Below are positions 37,682-45,471 of a stretch of 64,000 bases of DNA, piece by piece. Location: assembly GCA_019242475.1 (NCBI GenBank), contig JAFAVK010000094.1:59197-123196 (forward strand), in the 5' to 3' direction. This DNA is from Acidobacteriota bacterium (GTDB taxonomy: Bacteria; Acidobacteriota; Blastocatellia; Pyrinomonadales; Pyrinomonadaceae). The stretch's first letter is position 1, and the number at the start of each line of letters is the position of its first letter. The notes below the pieces were generated by a model. That model had not been told where the DNA came from and searched no databases. It saw nothing but the letters and a program-made list of their open reading frames with translations. A program made the translations under genes and the position numbers.

Positions 37682-38374
37682 ATGCCCGCGAAGATCATCA
37701 CCGTCGTGAACCAGAAAGGCGGCTCGGGTAAGACCACCCTGAGCATGCAGCTCGCCGGTGCGCTCGCGCGCCGCGGCCACAAGGTGCTCGTGGTGGACGC
37801 CGACCCGCAGGGCACGGCCACCCGTTGGGCGGCCTCCGCCGACGAGAAACCCTTCCCGGCCCCGGTCGTGGGGCTGAGCGCCGCCGGCGTCAAAGTCCAC
37901 CGCGAGGTGCAGAAGTTCATCGACGACTACCATTACATCGTCATCGACTGCCCGCCGGCGGCCGACTCGCCCGTGCCTCAGAGCGCCCTCCTCATCGCAG
38001 ACCTCGCCCTCGTGCCCATCATCCCCTCGCCGCTCGACCTGTGGGCCGCCGTCGGCATCCGCCAGGTCATCGAGAACATCGGCGACCTCAACGAGAAGTT
38101 GACGGCCAGACTGGTCATCAACCAGTGCCAGCCGAACACGAGCTTGGTGAAGGAGGCGCTGGAGGTTCTGCCGGAGTTCGGCATCGACCTCTGCGGCACC
38201 TACCTCCACCACCGGCAGGTCTACCGCCACTCGGCGGTCTTCGGCCAGACCGTCCACGACTTCGGCAGCAAGGCCGCACCCGCGGTGGCGGAAGTGGACG
38301 CGCTCGCCGCAGAGGTGCTGGCGCTCCTGCATCCCACCGCGGTCAAATCTGAAACCTCTACGAGCGGGGCGTGA
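37682..38374 (+). CDS. ParA-family partition ATPase (ParF-like)
   Basis: The 230-residue protein begins with the deviant Walker A VNQKGGSGKTT near residue 8, then VLVVDADPQGTATRW and YIVIDCPP. The size is that of short ParF/ParA-type ATPases that move plasmids or protein clusters; no N-terminal DNA-binding extension is present. The start is ATG 37682. The partner gene follows within a few bases. The pair is not next to chromosome origin genes, so it may be a plasmid remnant or position a protein cargo. Confidence 0.9.
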   Translation: MPAKIITVVNQKGGSGKTTLSMQLAGALARRGHKVLVVDADPQGTATRWAASADEKPFPAPVVGLSAAGVKVHREVQKFIDDYHYIVIDCPPAADSPVPQSALLIADLALVPIIPSPLDLWAAVGIRQVIENIGDLNEKLTARLVINQCQPNTSLVKEALEVLPEFGIDLCGTYLHHRQVYRHSAVFGQTVHDFGSKAAPAVAEVDALAAEVLALLHPTAVKSETSTSGA

Positions 38375-38376
38375 CT

Positions 38377-38844
38377 ATGGCTAAGAGAGATATGAGGAAG
38401 GCCCTCGGGGCGTCTTTGAAGGCGGAGGAGCGGGCCGTCAGCAGCCGTTTCGAGAAGTCCGCGACCGTGCTGGGGAAGAAGGAGCCGGCGCCCCGGGCGC
38501 AGCCGGAGCCGGTCGAGACGGGCGAGGTCGTCAGCAACAGCCTCGCCGTCCGTGACGGCGACGCCGAACTGATCTCCCGCATCAAGAGGCGTTGCATGAA
38601 GGCGGGCATCAGCGCCGACGACGGCGAGGTGTTGAGGGCCGGCCTCAACGCCCTCGACGTGATGAATGATAGAAAGTTAGCGAGATGCTTTGAAGGCACT
38701 CGGCAGGTCAAGACAGGCGAACCCGGGCGCGAAACCCCTGCTTTCATCGTCCGCCGTGCGTACGCCGTGAACCTTCGTAGTCCCTTACGGGGCACGCCTT
38801 CCCGGTTCGAACGGAGGGTCATCATCCTCTACAGATCGTCGTAG
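38377..38844 (+). CDS. Putative partner of ParA (ParG-like)
   Basis: The product is 155 residues from ATG 38377; a GTG at 38371 overlapping the ParA stop is an alternative. The N-terminal ~65 residues are disordered and charged. Next comes a short domain, ELISRIKRRCMKAGISADDGEVLRAGLNAL, that looks like a ribbon-helix-helix or similar DNA-binding fold. The C-terminal tail is basic and unusual. Position and size suggest a ParG-like adaptor, but the match is by context. Confidence 0.6.
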   Translation: MAKRDMRKALGASLKAEERAVSSRFEKSATVLGKKEPAPRAQPEPVETGEVVSNSLAVRDGDAELISRIKRRCMKAGISADDGEVLRAGLNALDVMNDRKLARCFEGTRQVKTGEPGRETPAFIVRRAYAVNLRSPLRGTPSRFERRVIILYRSS

Positions 38845-38975
38845 TCAAAGGGTGTTGCAAAAACGTGCGGGCGCAGTTAGATTGTCGGCGGAGATTCGGA
38901 GTGGCGGGCGCGGGGGACTCTCCCATGCAGATCGGGCGTGCCTCCCGTCAACGATGAAACCTGGAGGAAGGAACA

Positions 38976-39173
38976 GTGCCGGTAGGAACGTGTCCTGACT
39001 GCGAAGCCGAAGTCCACGTTGACCTCGACGCCGACAAGGGCGACACGGTCACCTGCGACGAGTGCGCAACCGAGCTGGAGATCGTCGGACTCGACCCCGT
39101 CGAACTCGACATCGCCGAGGAAGACCTCGACGAAGACGACTACAAGGACGACGAGGACGAGGACGAATACTAA
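38976..39173 (+). CDS. LysW-like amino-group carrier protein
   Basis: This 65-residue protein (GTG start behind GGAGGAAGG) has the LysW zinc-ribbon pattern CPDC and CDEC, then ELEIVGLDPVELDIAEED. LysW carries amino-adipate or glutamate on its C-terminal glutamate during lysine or arginine synthesis. The usual C-terminal EDWGE is absent; the chain instead ends in a run of Asp and Glu with a final tyrosine. It stands alone, without lysX or lysZ. It may be a LysW relative with another function. Confidence 0.75.
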   Translation: MPVGTCPDCEAEVHVDLDADKGDTVTCDECATELEIVGLDPVELDIAEEDLDEDDYKDDEDEDEY

Positions 39174-39175
39174 GA

Positions 39176-39260
39176 GCCGTAAACCGTGAACCGTAAACCC
39201 TGACAAGAGGGGGGCAGGCCGTCTGCTTCTTGTCAGGGTTTACGGTTCACGGTTTACGGC
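39176..39260. repeat. Heptad-repeat hairpin (GTGAACC class), perfect 32-bp arms
   Basis: Arms 39176-39207 and 39229-39260 are exact reverse complements built of GTAAACC/GTGAACC heptads. The element lies between convergent genes and starts three bases after the LysW-like stop. The stop codon of the VWFA gene (39247-39249) lies in its right arm. It could terminate transcription from both sides. Confidence 0.92.
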
Positions 39261-40299
39261 TTTCGTACGTCGTGCGGTTCTGGCGGACGTTGAGGCCGCG
39301 CGGGCCTTCAACACGAATCGTGTGGAGGCGCCCGTCGCGCCTTTTTTCGTCGGGCGGGTAGAAGGCGAGGACGTAGGTCGAGGTCACCTCCTCGGCCAGC
39401 GCCTTGAAGAGCGGGTCGTAGTCCTTCGCCGTCGCGTAGAAGTTCGTCCCGCCGGTCTTCTCGACCAGCCCCGACACGTCGAGCGGCGTCGGGAGCGGCG
39501 CGCGCTCCGGCGCGTTCGAGGCGAGCAGGCGCGTGTAGGAGGGAAGCGTCACCGTGTAGACGCTCACCTCGGCCTGGTTGGCGCGCTCGATGACGGTCGA
39601 GGGGTGGACGGTGTCGCCGACGGGAAAGCCGTCGGTGACGACGACGACGGCCCTCTTCAAGATGCGCCGGTCGAGCGTGCGCGGGGCGCTGCGTTGGAGC
39701 AGACGCACCGCGTCGTCCACCGCGTCGTAGGCGTGGGTCGAGAGGCCGCTCTCCTCGCGCGCGAGTTTGCCGAGGGCGCGCTCGAGCTTGCGCGGGTCGC
39801 TCGTAAAACTCTGCACGACGTGCGCGTTCATGCCGAAGCTCATCAGGGCGAAAGAGGCCGGGCGGTTCGAGAGCTTTTCGGAGAAGGCCGTCATCGCCGT
39901 CCGCAGCCGCTCCATCTCCTCCGGCGTCATGCTGCCCGACACGTCCACCGCGAAGACGACGGCCACGGGGCGCTCGGCCCCCGCGCGCCGCTCGACGTTG
40001 AGGAAGGCCACTGGGCGCTCCTCGCCGTCCTCGTAGAGCTTGAAGTCTTCGGGCCGCAGCCCCTTCACCGCGCGCCCCTCCGCGTCCGTCACCGACACGT
40101 CCACGAGGATGAGGTCGGTGTCGATCTTGAGCACGTCGTCTTCGCCCAGCTCGACGGCCTCGGGCGTGGGGCGCGGCGGCGGTTGCTGCTGCTCCTGCGC
40201 GCGCGGCGCGGGCGCGTGCGTGAGAAAGAGAAGGCACGCGAACAGAGACGCCGCCGACAGCGCGGCGCGCGGGGGGAGTTTGAAGATGTGTCCTGACAT
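39247..40299 (-). CDS. VWFA-related protein of the acidobacterial type, secreted
   Basis: The 350-residue protein has a signal peptide (about 1-35) and a von Willebrand factor A domain with an intact MIDAS start, AVDVSGSMTPEE. The preceding segment LILVDVSVTDAEGRAVKGLRPEDFKLYEDG is characteristic of the VWFA-related family that is abundant in Acidobacteria. These proteins are exported and presumed to bind protein or metal ligands. The last residues are encoded within a heptad hairpin arm. This gene is one of the main clues to the organism's phylum. Confidence 0.93.
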   Translation of the reverse strand: MSGHIFKLPPRAALSAASLFACLLFLTHAPAPRAQEQQQPPPRPTPEAVELGEDDVLKIDTDLILVDVSVTDAEGRAVKGLRPEDFKLYEDGEERPVAFLNVERRAGAERPVAVVFAVDVSGSMTPEEMERLRTAMTAFSEKLSNRPASFALMSFGMNAHVVQSFTSDPRKLERALGKLAREESGLSTHAYDAVDDAVRLLQRSAPRTLDRRILKRAVVVVTDGFPVGDTVHPSTVIERANQAEVSVYTVTLPSYTRLLASNAPERAPLPTPLDVSGLVEKTGGTNFYATAKDYDPLFKALAEEVTSTYVLAFYPPDEKRRDGRLHTIRVEGPRGLNVRQNRTTYESRKP

Positions 40300-40512
40300 A
40301 AAAGACCTACAAGGCTGCGCCCGTGACGCGGCTGAGGAGTGGCCGGCGCGTGGATTATACGTCGCGGCGCGTTAGTGCGCCAGAGCCTGAGCTCAGCTTG
40401 TCCGGGGGCGGGCAACAACCCCCACCCGCGGCGCATCAACCAACCCGTTATCGCGTGTTATAATCCGCGCCGCCACGCTTGGACGCGCGCGGGCGATTCG
40501 AGGAAGACTGTC

Positions 40513-41175
40513 GTGAAGATGCTCGGGAGAAAATTTCTGGCGGCCGCGTGCGCGGCGCTGTTCGCGCTCTCTTCGGTCGCGCCGGCCGCGGCGCAGAAGA
40601 AGTCGAAGAAGCAGCAGCAGGAGCCGACGACGGGCGCCATCGCGGGCCGCGTGAAGGTCGCGCCGGGGGCGACGCCCGGCGGCGTGTCCGTCACCGTCCG
40701 CCGCGGCGACGAGGAGGTCGCGCGGCGCGAGACGAACTCGAAGGGCGAGTTCGAAATTCAGGGGCTCGCGCCCGGCACGTACGGCCTGACGCTGCGCAAG
40801 GCGGGCCTGGAGGTCGGCCGGATGGAGGACGTGCAGGTGCGCGCCGGCAAGACCGTCACGCTCAAGGACAGGCTCTTCCTGCCGGTGGACGACGGGGCCA
40901 TCGCGCACATCCGCGGGAGCGTCTTCGACGCCAACGGCCGGAGCGTGGGCGGCGCGAAGGTGGAGCTGGCGCGGGTCGAGGCCGACGGCTCGTTCAAGAA
41001 GCTCGACGACCGCGTCTCGAACTCGACGGGCTCTTTCGCCTTCCGGCTCCCGCCCGAGCGAGCGCGCTACCGTTTGACGGCGAAGGCCGACGGCGCCGAG
41101 CCGGCCGCGGAGGAGATTAACATCGAGGGCGCGGCCATCTACCGCATCGCGCTCTCGCTCCACCCGAAGAAGTAG
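40513..41175 (+). CDS. Secreted carboxypeptidase-regulatory-like domain protein
   Basis: The product is 220 residues from a GTG at 40513, or 218 from ATG 40519. It has a signal peptide to about residue 29, a lysine/glutamine-rich linker, and two beta-sandwich units resembling the carboxypeptidase regulatory-like domain: the first carries GRVKVAPGATPGGVSVTV and GEFEIQGLAPGTYGLTLRKAG; the second is IRGSVFDANGRSVGGAKVEL. Such domains are common in Acidobacteria surface proteins. A TATAAT element at 40459-40464 (GTGTTATAAT context) lies about 50 bp upstream. Confidence 0.8.
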   Translation: MKMLGRKFLAAACAALFALSSVAPAAAQKKSKKQQQEPTTGAIAGRVKVAPGATPGGVSVTVRRGDEEVARRETNSKGEFEIQGLAPGTYGLTLRKAGLEVGRMEDVQVRAGKTVTLKDRLFLPVDDGAIAHIRGSVFDANGRSVGGAKVELARVEADGSFKKLDDRVSNSTGSFAFRLPPERARYRLTAKADGAEPAAEEINIEGAAIYRIALSLHPKK

Positions 41176-41182
41176 ACGTAAA

Positions 41183-41452
41183 GTGAAGGACGCGCACCCG
41201 AACAGGGAAGAGGCGCGCGACGAGTTTCTGACGGCGCGCCAGCTCGCCGAGGTCTTGCAGGTGAGCGAATCGACCGTGCGCCGCCTGGCGCGCGACGGAC
41301 GCATCCCGTGCGTGCGGCTCACCCCGCGCCTGCTCCGCTTCAACCTCAAGGCCGTCTCCCGCGCCCTCGACGGCTCCGACACATCCCCAAAGACTAAACG
41401 CCGCCACGCGGAAGAGTCGGAGCGCGACGACGGTCAGTTGTCCTTTCTTTAA
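41183..41452 (+). CDS. Excisionase/MerR-type helix-turn-helix protein
   Basis: The 89-residue protein (GTG start) has the winged helix-turn-helix of excisionase-like regulators: LTARQLAEVLQVSESTVRRLARDGRIPCVRLTPRLLRF. The C-terminal tail is charged and disordered. Such proteins can be excisionases or small regulators. No integrase is in the window. It is convergent with the minus-strand genes, with a heptad hairpin between. Confidence 0.85.
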   Translation: MKDAHPNREEARDEFLTARQLAEVLQVSESTVRRLARDGRIPCVRLTPRLLRFNLKAVSRALDGSDTSPKTKRRHAEESERDDGQLSFL

Positions 41453-41456
41453 AACT

Positions 41457-41532
41457 CGTGAACCGTAAACCGTGAACCGTGACAAGAGAGACTGCTTTTC
41501 CTCTTGTCACGGTTCACGGTTTACGGTTCACG
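41457..41532. repeat. Heptad-repeat hairpin (GTGAACC class), perfect 32-bp arms
   Basis: Arms 41457-41488 and 41501-41532 are exact reverse complements with a 12-base loop. They use the same heptads as the elements at 11164 and 39176. The element lies between two convergent genes, in the position expected for a bidirectional terminator. Confidence 0.92.
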
Positions 41533-41538
41533 TCTCCT

Positions 41539-41796
41539 TTATTCTTCCTCTTCTTCTGCCGCATCCTGCGCTTCGACCTCGGCGCGTGGGCGCCAGTTGC
41601 GCGCGCCGTCCTTGACGAGGTCGTGCTTGCGCTTGATGCCGGTGCGCACGTTGAGGAACCAGGCCGAGGCGCCGAGCGCGGCCGTGACGAAGGCCACGTC
41701 CGTGTGGCGCAGGTAGAGCAGCGCCAGCGTCGCCGCGATGAGCGCGTACGCCAGGCGCCTCCACGCGCGCGCGAAGTCGAAGCCCGCCTCCTTCAT
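41539..41796 (-). CDS. Small membrane protein, unknown function
   Basis: The product is 85 residues from the ATG at 41796. Two hydrophobic stretches, LAYALIAATLALLYL and VAFVTAALGASAWFL, form a likely membrane hairpin. A basic segment and a very acidic tail of glutamates (EAQDAAEEEEE) follow. It lies 17 bp after the DsbD-N-type gene. The family is not recognised. Confidence 0.6.
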   Translation of the reverse strand: MKEAGFDFARAWRRLAYALIAATLALLYLRHTDVAFVTAALGASAWFLNVRTGIKRKHDLVKDGARNWRPRAEVEAQDAAEEEEE

Positions 41797-41813
41797 CCTC
41801 CCGCCCTCGTCTT

Positions 41814-42359
41814 TCAGTTGATGGTCACGGGGATGGGGGCGTCGATGTCGCGCGGGGGCAGACACGCCTCGTCGTTGCAGGGCTGCACCCTGAGCTTCGT
41901 GCGGAGGGTGTGGCGGCCCTTGGTCGCGTTCTTGTCGGCGCTCACCGGGAGCTTGATGACGACGCTGCCCTCGTAGAGCGCGAGCGACTTGTCCGCGAAG
42001 CCGAGCTTGCGCGGCGTGCCGGGCGGATAGACGGGCTTGCCGGGCGTGATGCCCTCCTGCGGCTCCGCGCGCAGCTCGGTCGCGATGTAGAACTTGTCCG
42101 TAGCCGGGTTGGCGTGCGTGTGGTAGCCCTGGGCGATGTCGAGCCGCACGCTGGCCTCGCCCGCGCCGCCCGCGTCGAGACTCACCTCCTCGACCGTCGC
42201 GGTGACGGGCTGCGCCTGCGGCGCGGGGCTGGGCGCGGCCGTGGCGGGTGTGGGCGTAACCGCCGCGACGCCGTTCGCGTTCGACCCTCCGCCGCCGCAG
42301 GAGGCGAAGGCGAAGGGCACGCAGATAAAGAAGCTCAGGAGAAGATTCTGTCGTCGCAT
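41814..42359 (-). CDS. DsbD N-terminal-domain-like lipoprotein
   Basis: The 181-residue protein has a lipoprotein signal (SFFICVPFAFASC, Cys20), a glycine- and proline-rich linker, and one domain resembling the N-terminal domain of DsbD: GYHTHANPA, a long beta-sandwich, and the cysteine pair in VQPCNDEACLPP. In DsbD this domain passes electrons to periplasmic substrates. No membrane DsbD part is encoded next to it, so it may be an independent thiol shuttle. Confidence 0.8.
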   Translation of the reverse strand: MRRQNLLLSFFICVPFAFASCGGGGSNANGVAAVTPTPATAAPSPAPQAQPVTATVEEVSLDAGGAGEASVRLDIAQGYHTHANPATDKFYIATELRAEPQEGITPGKPVYPPGTPRKLGFADKSLALYEGSVVIKLPVSADKNATKGRHTLRTKLRVQPCNDEACLPPRDIDAPIPVTIN

Positions 42360-42391
42360 GTCTCAGAGTTTATCTCAAAAACTCGCGCGCC

Positions 42392-43399
42392 TCACACGGC
42401 GGGCGGCTGCTGTCGGAACTCTTGCGGCGGCGGGGGCGGCTGGTACTGTGGCGCGGGCGGCGGCGCCGGGCGCTCGCGCGCGCGGCGCACGAGGTAGCGC
42501 AGGATGAAGTAGGCCGGCAGCCCGATGAAGATGACGAAGGGGATCAGCGCCAGAATCAGGCGGATGAAGAAGAGCGTGATGGTGGCCGCGATGTCCACGC
42601 CCTCGCCGAAGGCCGCGCCGACGCCGCGGAAGAAGCCCGTCGTGCCGATGAGCGGCGCGGGCGGCTGGAGCGTGACGGTGATGGTCGAGAGGCTCGCCTG
42701 GTTTTCGAGGAAGCGGCGGCGCCCTTCCACCTGCTCGATCTCGGTGCGGACTTTCGTCAGCTCGCTCTGGACTTTGATGGCGTCATCGACCGCGTCCGCC
42801 CGCTTCATGATCTGCATGAGCTGGTCTTCGAGCGCGCGCTGCGTGCGCAGGCGCGCTTCGAGGTCGATGTACTCCTCGGTCACGTCCTTGCCCGTGATCT
42901 TCTGCGCGGTGACGCTGCCGCCGGCGGCGCGGATGTCCGCGAGCGTCGCGTCGAACTGCGCCGCGGGGACGCGCATCTCGACGGTGATGATTTCGTAAGC
43001 GCGCTCGCCCTTCGAGCCCGTCTGCTGCCGCGAGTCGGAGGTGACGACGAAGCCGCCGCGCGACTCGGCGATGGAGGCGACGCGCTGCATGGCCTGCGCG
43101 GGCTTCTCGACTTCGAGCGTGAGCGTCGCGTTGCGGATGATCTTGCGCTCGGCGGGGGCGGCATTCGGGCCTTGCTGCGGCGGGGCCGCGGGGTCTTCCG
43201 TCCGTTCGAGCGAGACGGTCTTCATGTCCGCCTGGCCGCTTCCGCCCCCGCCCTGCGCCGCGTTGCCTGCGCTCTGTTGGGGCGCGGCCGTGGTGCTCGA
43301 CGAAGAGGCAAGCGGTTCGGCCGAACGCTCCGAGCCCGCGGCGCAGCCGGCCGCCGCGCCGAGCGCCAGCATGAGGAGGGTCGTCGTTAGCAGTCTCAT
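42392..43399 (-). CDS. DUF4349-family lipoprotein
   Basis: The 335-residue product starts at ATG 43399 (GGAGA upstream) with a lipoprotein signal ending AAGC. A low-complexity linker is followed by the DUF4349 core: RKIIRNATLTLEVEKPAQAMQRVASIAESRGGFV, TVEMRVPAAQFDATLADIRAAGG, VTEEYIDLEARLRTQRALEDQL, and a coiled coil (about 215-250). A transmembrane helix near residue 285 and a proline-rich tail end the chain. The family is involved in cell envelope functions not yet defined. Confidence 0.85.
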   Translation of the reverse strand: MRLLTTTLLMLALGAAAGCAAGSERSAEPLASSSSTTAAPQQSAGNAAQGGGGSGQADMKTVSLERTEDPAAPPQQGPNAAPAERKIIRNATLTLEVEKPAQAMQRVASIAESRGGFVVTSDSRQQTGSKGERAYEIITVEMRVPAAQFDATLADIRAAGGSVTAQKITGKDVTEEYIDLEARLRTQRALEDQLMQIMKRADAVDDAIKVQSELTKVRTEIEQVEGRRRFLENQASLSTITVTLQPPAPLIGTTGFFRGVGAAFGEGVDIAATITLFFIRLILALIPFVIFIGLPAYFILRYLVRRARERPAPPPAPQYQPPPPPQEFRQQPPAV

Positions 43400-43479
43400 A
43401 GAATCTCTCCGGGGCATTGTCTGTTAGAACAACGTCTGAACGGTTGCGGCGCCGGCCGCTTGCGTTTGAAGGAAAGAGT

Positions 43480-43971
43480 TCAGCGCGCGTCGTCCTTCTC
43501 GAAGTAGGGCGGCGTCTCGCCCGGCTTGAGGCGGCGCAGCGTCACGTCCTCGGGGTAGTAGCTGACGCCCGCGCGGCGGACGGTCTGCCAGCGCAGGCCC
43601 TCGCCCGTCAACGTGAGCTTGATGGTGGCCGAGCCGCCGAAGCCGCTCGTCAGGCGGAACTGCGCCGCGCCGCCGCGGACGTTCGCCGTGAAGTCGCAGT
43701 CCTCGACCCGCGCGAGGTAGTGCGCGACGATGCCGCACCTGGCGCGCAGGCGGCCGCCGGTCTGTTTGATGGTGATGTCGATGGCGAACTGCGGCACCTC
43801 TTCGAGCTTCATGTCCTGGTAGGCGGGCGGCAGCTCCGACTTGTCCTTCGCGTAGACGGCGTAGTTCCAGGCGCCGCGGAAGCCCGCGGCGGGTCGCGTC
43901 TGCGCGTGTGTTTGTGTCGCGCCGAGCAGCGCACAGGCGAGCAGGGAAAGGAGCAGGGGGAGCCTTTTCAT
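43480..43971 (-). CDS. Secreted protein of unknown function
   Basis: The 163-residue protein has a signal peptide (MKRLPLLLSLLACALLGATQTHA) and a mature beta-rich domain. Two cysteines (RARCGIVAHYLARVEDCDF) are 15 residues apart and may form a disulfide. The family is not recognised. It lies 38 bp after the two-component regulator's stop and reads in the same direction as its neighbours. Confidence 0.6.
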   Translation of the reverse strand: MKRLPLLLSLLACALLGATQTHAQTRPAAGFRGAWNYAVYAKDKSELPPAYQDMKLEEVPQFAIDITIKQTGGRLRARCGIVAHYLARVEDCDFTANVRGGAAQFRLTSGFGGSATIKLTLTGEGLRWQTVRRAGVSYYPEDVTLRRLKPGETPPYFEKDDAR

Positions 43972-44009
43972 CTCACGTCCTCGGGGCGGGTTAAATTAAA
44001 TCCGGCGCG

Positions 44010-45383
44010 CTACTCTTCGCCGCCCGGCTCTTCCTCTTCGTCCCGCGCGCCGTGGCGTTCGGGGCGCTTGATGCCGAACTTCTCCAGACGATACTGGAGC
44101 GTGCGGAAGGTGAGGCCGAGGAGCTTGGCCGCCTTCGTGATGTTGTAGTCGGTGCGCTCCATCGATTGGAGGATGAGGTTGCGCTCCACGTCCTCGAAGT
44201 TGAGGCCCTCGGCGGGGAGCTTGAAGCTGGCGCCCTCGGCCGCGGGGCGCGTCTCCTGCCGGACTTCGAGCGGGAGGTCTTCGACCGTGATGTAGTCGGC
44301 CTCGGCGAGGAGGATGGCGCGCTCGATGGCCGACTCGAGCTGGCGGACGTTGCCCGGCCACGCGTAGTCGAGCATCACCTTGCGCGCGTCGGGGGTCAGG
44401 CCCCGGATGAGGCGCGAGGTGTTGCGCGTGTGCTTCTTGAGGAAGAAGTCGATGAGGACGGGGATGTCTTCGCGCCGCTCGCGCAAGGGGGGCACGTCGA
44501 TGGAGAGGACGTTGATGCGGTAGTAGAGGTCGTCGCGGAAGCGGCCGTCGGTGACCATCGCGCGCAGGTCGCGGTTCGTCGCCGCGACGACGCGCACGTC
44601 GATCTTGATGGGCCGCGTGCCGCCGACGCGCCGAATCTCGCGCTCCTGCAAGGCGCGCAGGAGCTTCGCCTGCATCGACACGTCCAGCTCGCCGATCTCG
44701 TCGAGGAAGAGCGTGCCGTGGTCGGCGATTTCAAACAGACCTTTCTTCTCGGCGTGCGCGCCGGTGAACGAGCCCTTCTCGTGGCCGAACAACTCCGACT
44801 CCAAAAGGTTCTCGTTGATGGCGGCGCAGTTGACGGCCTGGAACATCTCGGAGACGCGCGGCGACTGCGTGTGGATGGCGCGCGCGATCAGCTCCTTGCC
44901 CGTGCCCGACTCGCCGCGGATGAGCACGGTCGAGTTCGAGCGCGCGACCTTGAGGATCATCTTCTTGACGGCCTCCATCTCGGCCGAGGCGGAGATGATC
45001 TCCTGGTCTAAGGCGTCGAGCCTGGAGAGCGCGCGGCGGATGGTTTCGAGCAGCTGCTCGCGCTCGAAAGGTTTTTCGAGGTAGTCGAAGGCGCCGCGCC
45101 GGAGCGCCTCCTTCGCCGACTCGATGGAGCCGTGGGCGGTGAGCAGGATGACGATGATCGAGGAGTCGAAGGCGAGCAGCTTCGACAAAAGCTCGATGCC
45201 GTCCATGCCCGTCATCTTGAGGTCGGTCAGCGCCAGGTCGAAGCGCCGCTCGCGCGCGATGCGCAGCGCCGCCTCGCCCGACGCCGCGGTCGTCACGTCG
45301 TAGCCCTCGCCCGACAGGATCATCTCCAGAATCTCGCGCTGCGACTTCTCGTCGTCAACGACCAGGATGCTTTTGCGTGACAT
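44010..45383 (-). CDS. NtrC-family response regulator
   Basis: This 457-residue protein has a receiver domain with phosphoacceptor aspartate in [13 protein letters not shown] (near 54), a sigma-54 AAA+ domain with Walker A GESGTGKE and Walker B DEIGEL, and a C-terminal helix-turn-helix ([25 protein letters not shown]). The sigma-54 contact loop reads GSFTGA rather than GAFTGA, a tolerated variant. It should activate sigma-54 promoters after phosphorylation by the adjacent kinase. A heptad hairpin lies in the gap between the kinase and regulator genes. Confidence 0.95.
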   Translation of the reverse strand: MSRKSILVVDDEKSQREILEMILSGEGYDVTTAASGEAALRIARERRFDLALTDLKMTGMDGIELLSKLLAFDSSIIVILLTAHGSIESAKEALRRGAFDYLEKPFEREQLLETIRRALSRLDALDQEIISASAEMEAVKKMILKVARSNSTVLIRGESGTGKELIARAIHTQSPRVSEMFQAVNCAAINENLLESELFGHEKGSFTGAHAEKKGLFEIADHGTLFLDEIGELDVSMQAKLLRALQEREIRRVGGTRPIKIDVRVVAATNRDLRAMVTDGRFRDDLYYRINVLSIDVPPLRERREDIPVLIDFFLKKHTRNTSRLIRGLTPDARKVMLDYAWPGNVRQLESAIERAILLAEADYITVEDLPLEVRQETRPAAEGASFKLPAEGLNFEDVERNLILQSMERTDYNITKAAKLLGLTFRTLQYRLEKFGIKRPERHGARDEEEEPGGEE

Positions 45384-45392
45384 ATTCGATGG

Positions 45393-45471
45393 GTGATGAG
45401 TGATGGGTGATGAGTGATGAGTTAAAGGCAGACGGTTCTTAACTCATCACTCATCACCCATCACTCATCAC
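45393..45471. repeat. Heptad-repeat hairpin (GTGATGA class), perfect 33-bp arms
   Basis: Arms 45393-45425 and 45439-45471 are exact reverse complements built of GTGATGA/GTGATGG heptads, with a 13-base loop. The stop codon of the histidine kinase (45468-45470) is in the right arm. The element lies inside the kinase-regulator operon, so it could lower transcription of the regulator or process the mRNA. Confidence 0.93.
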
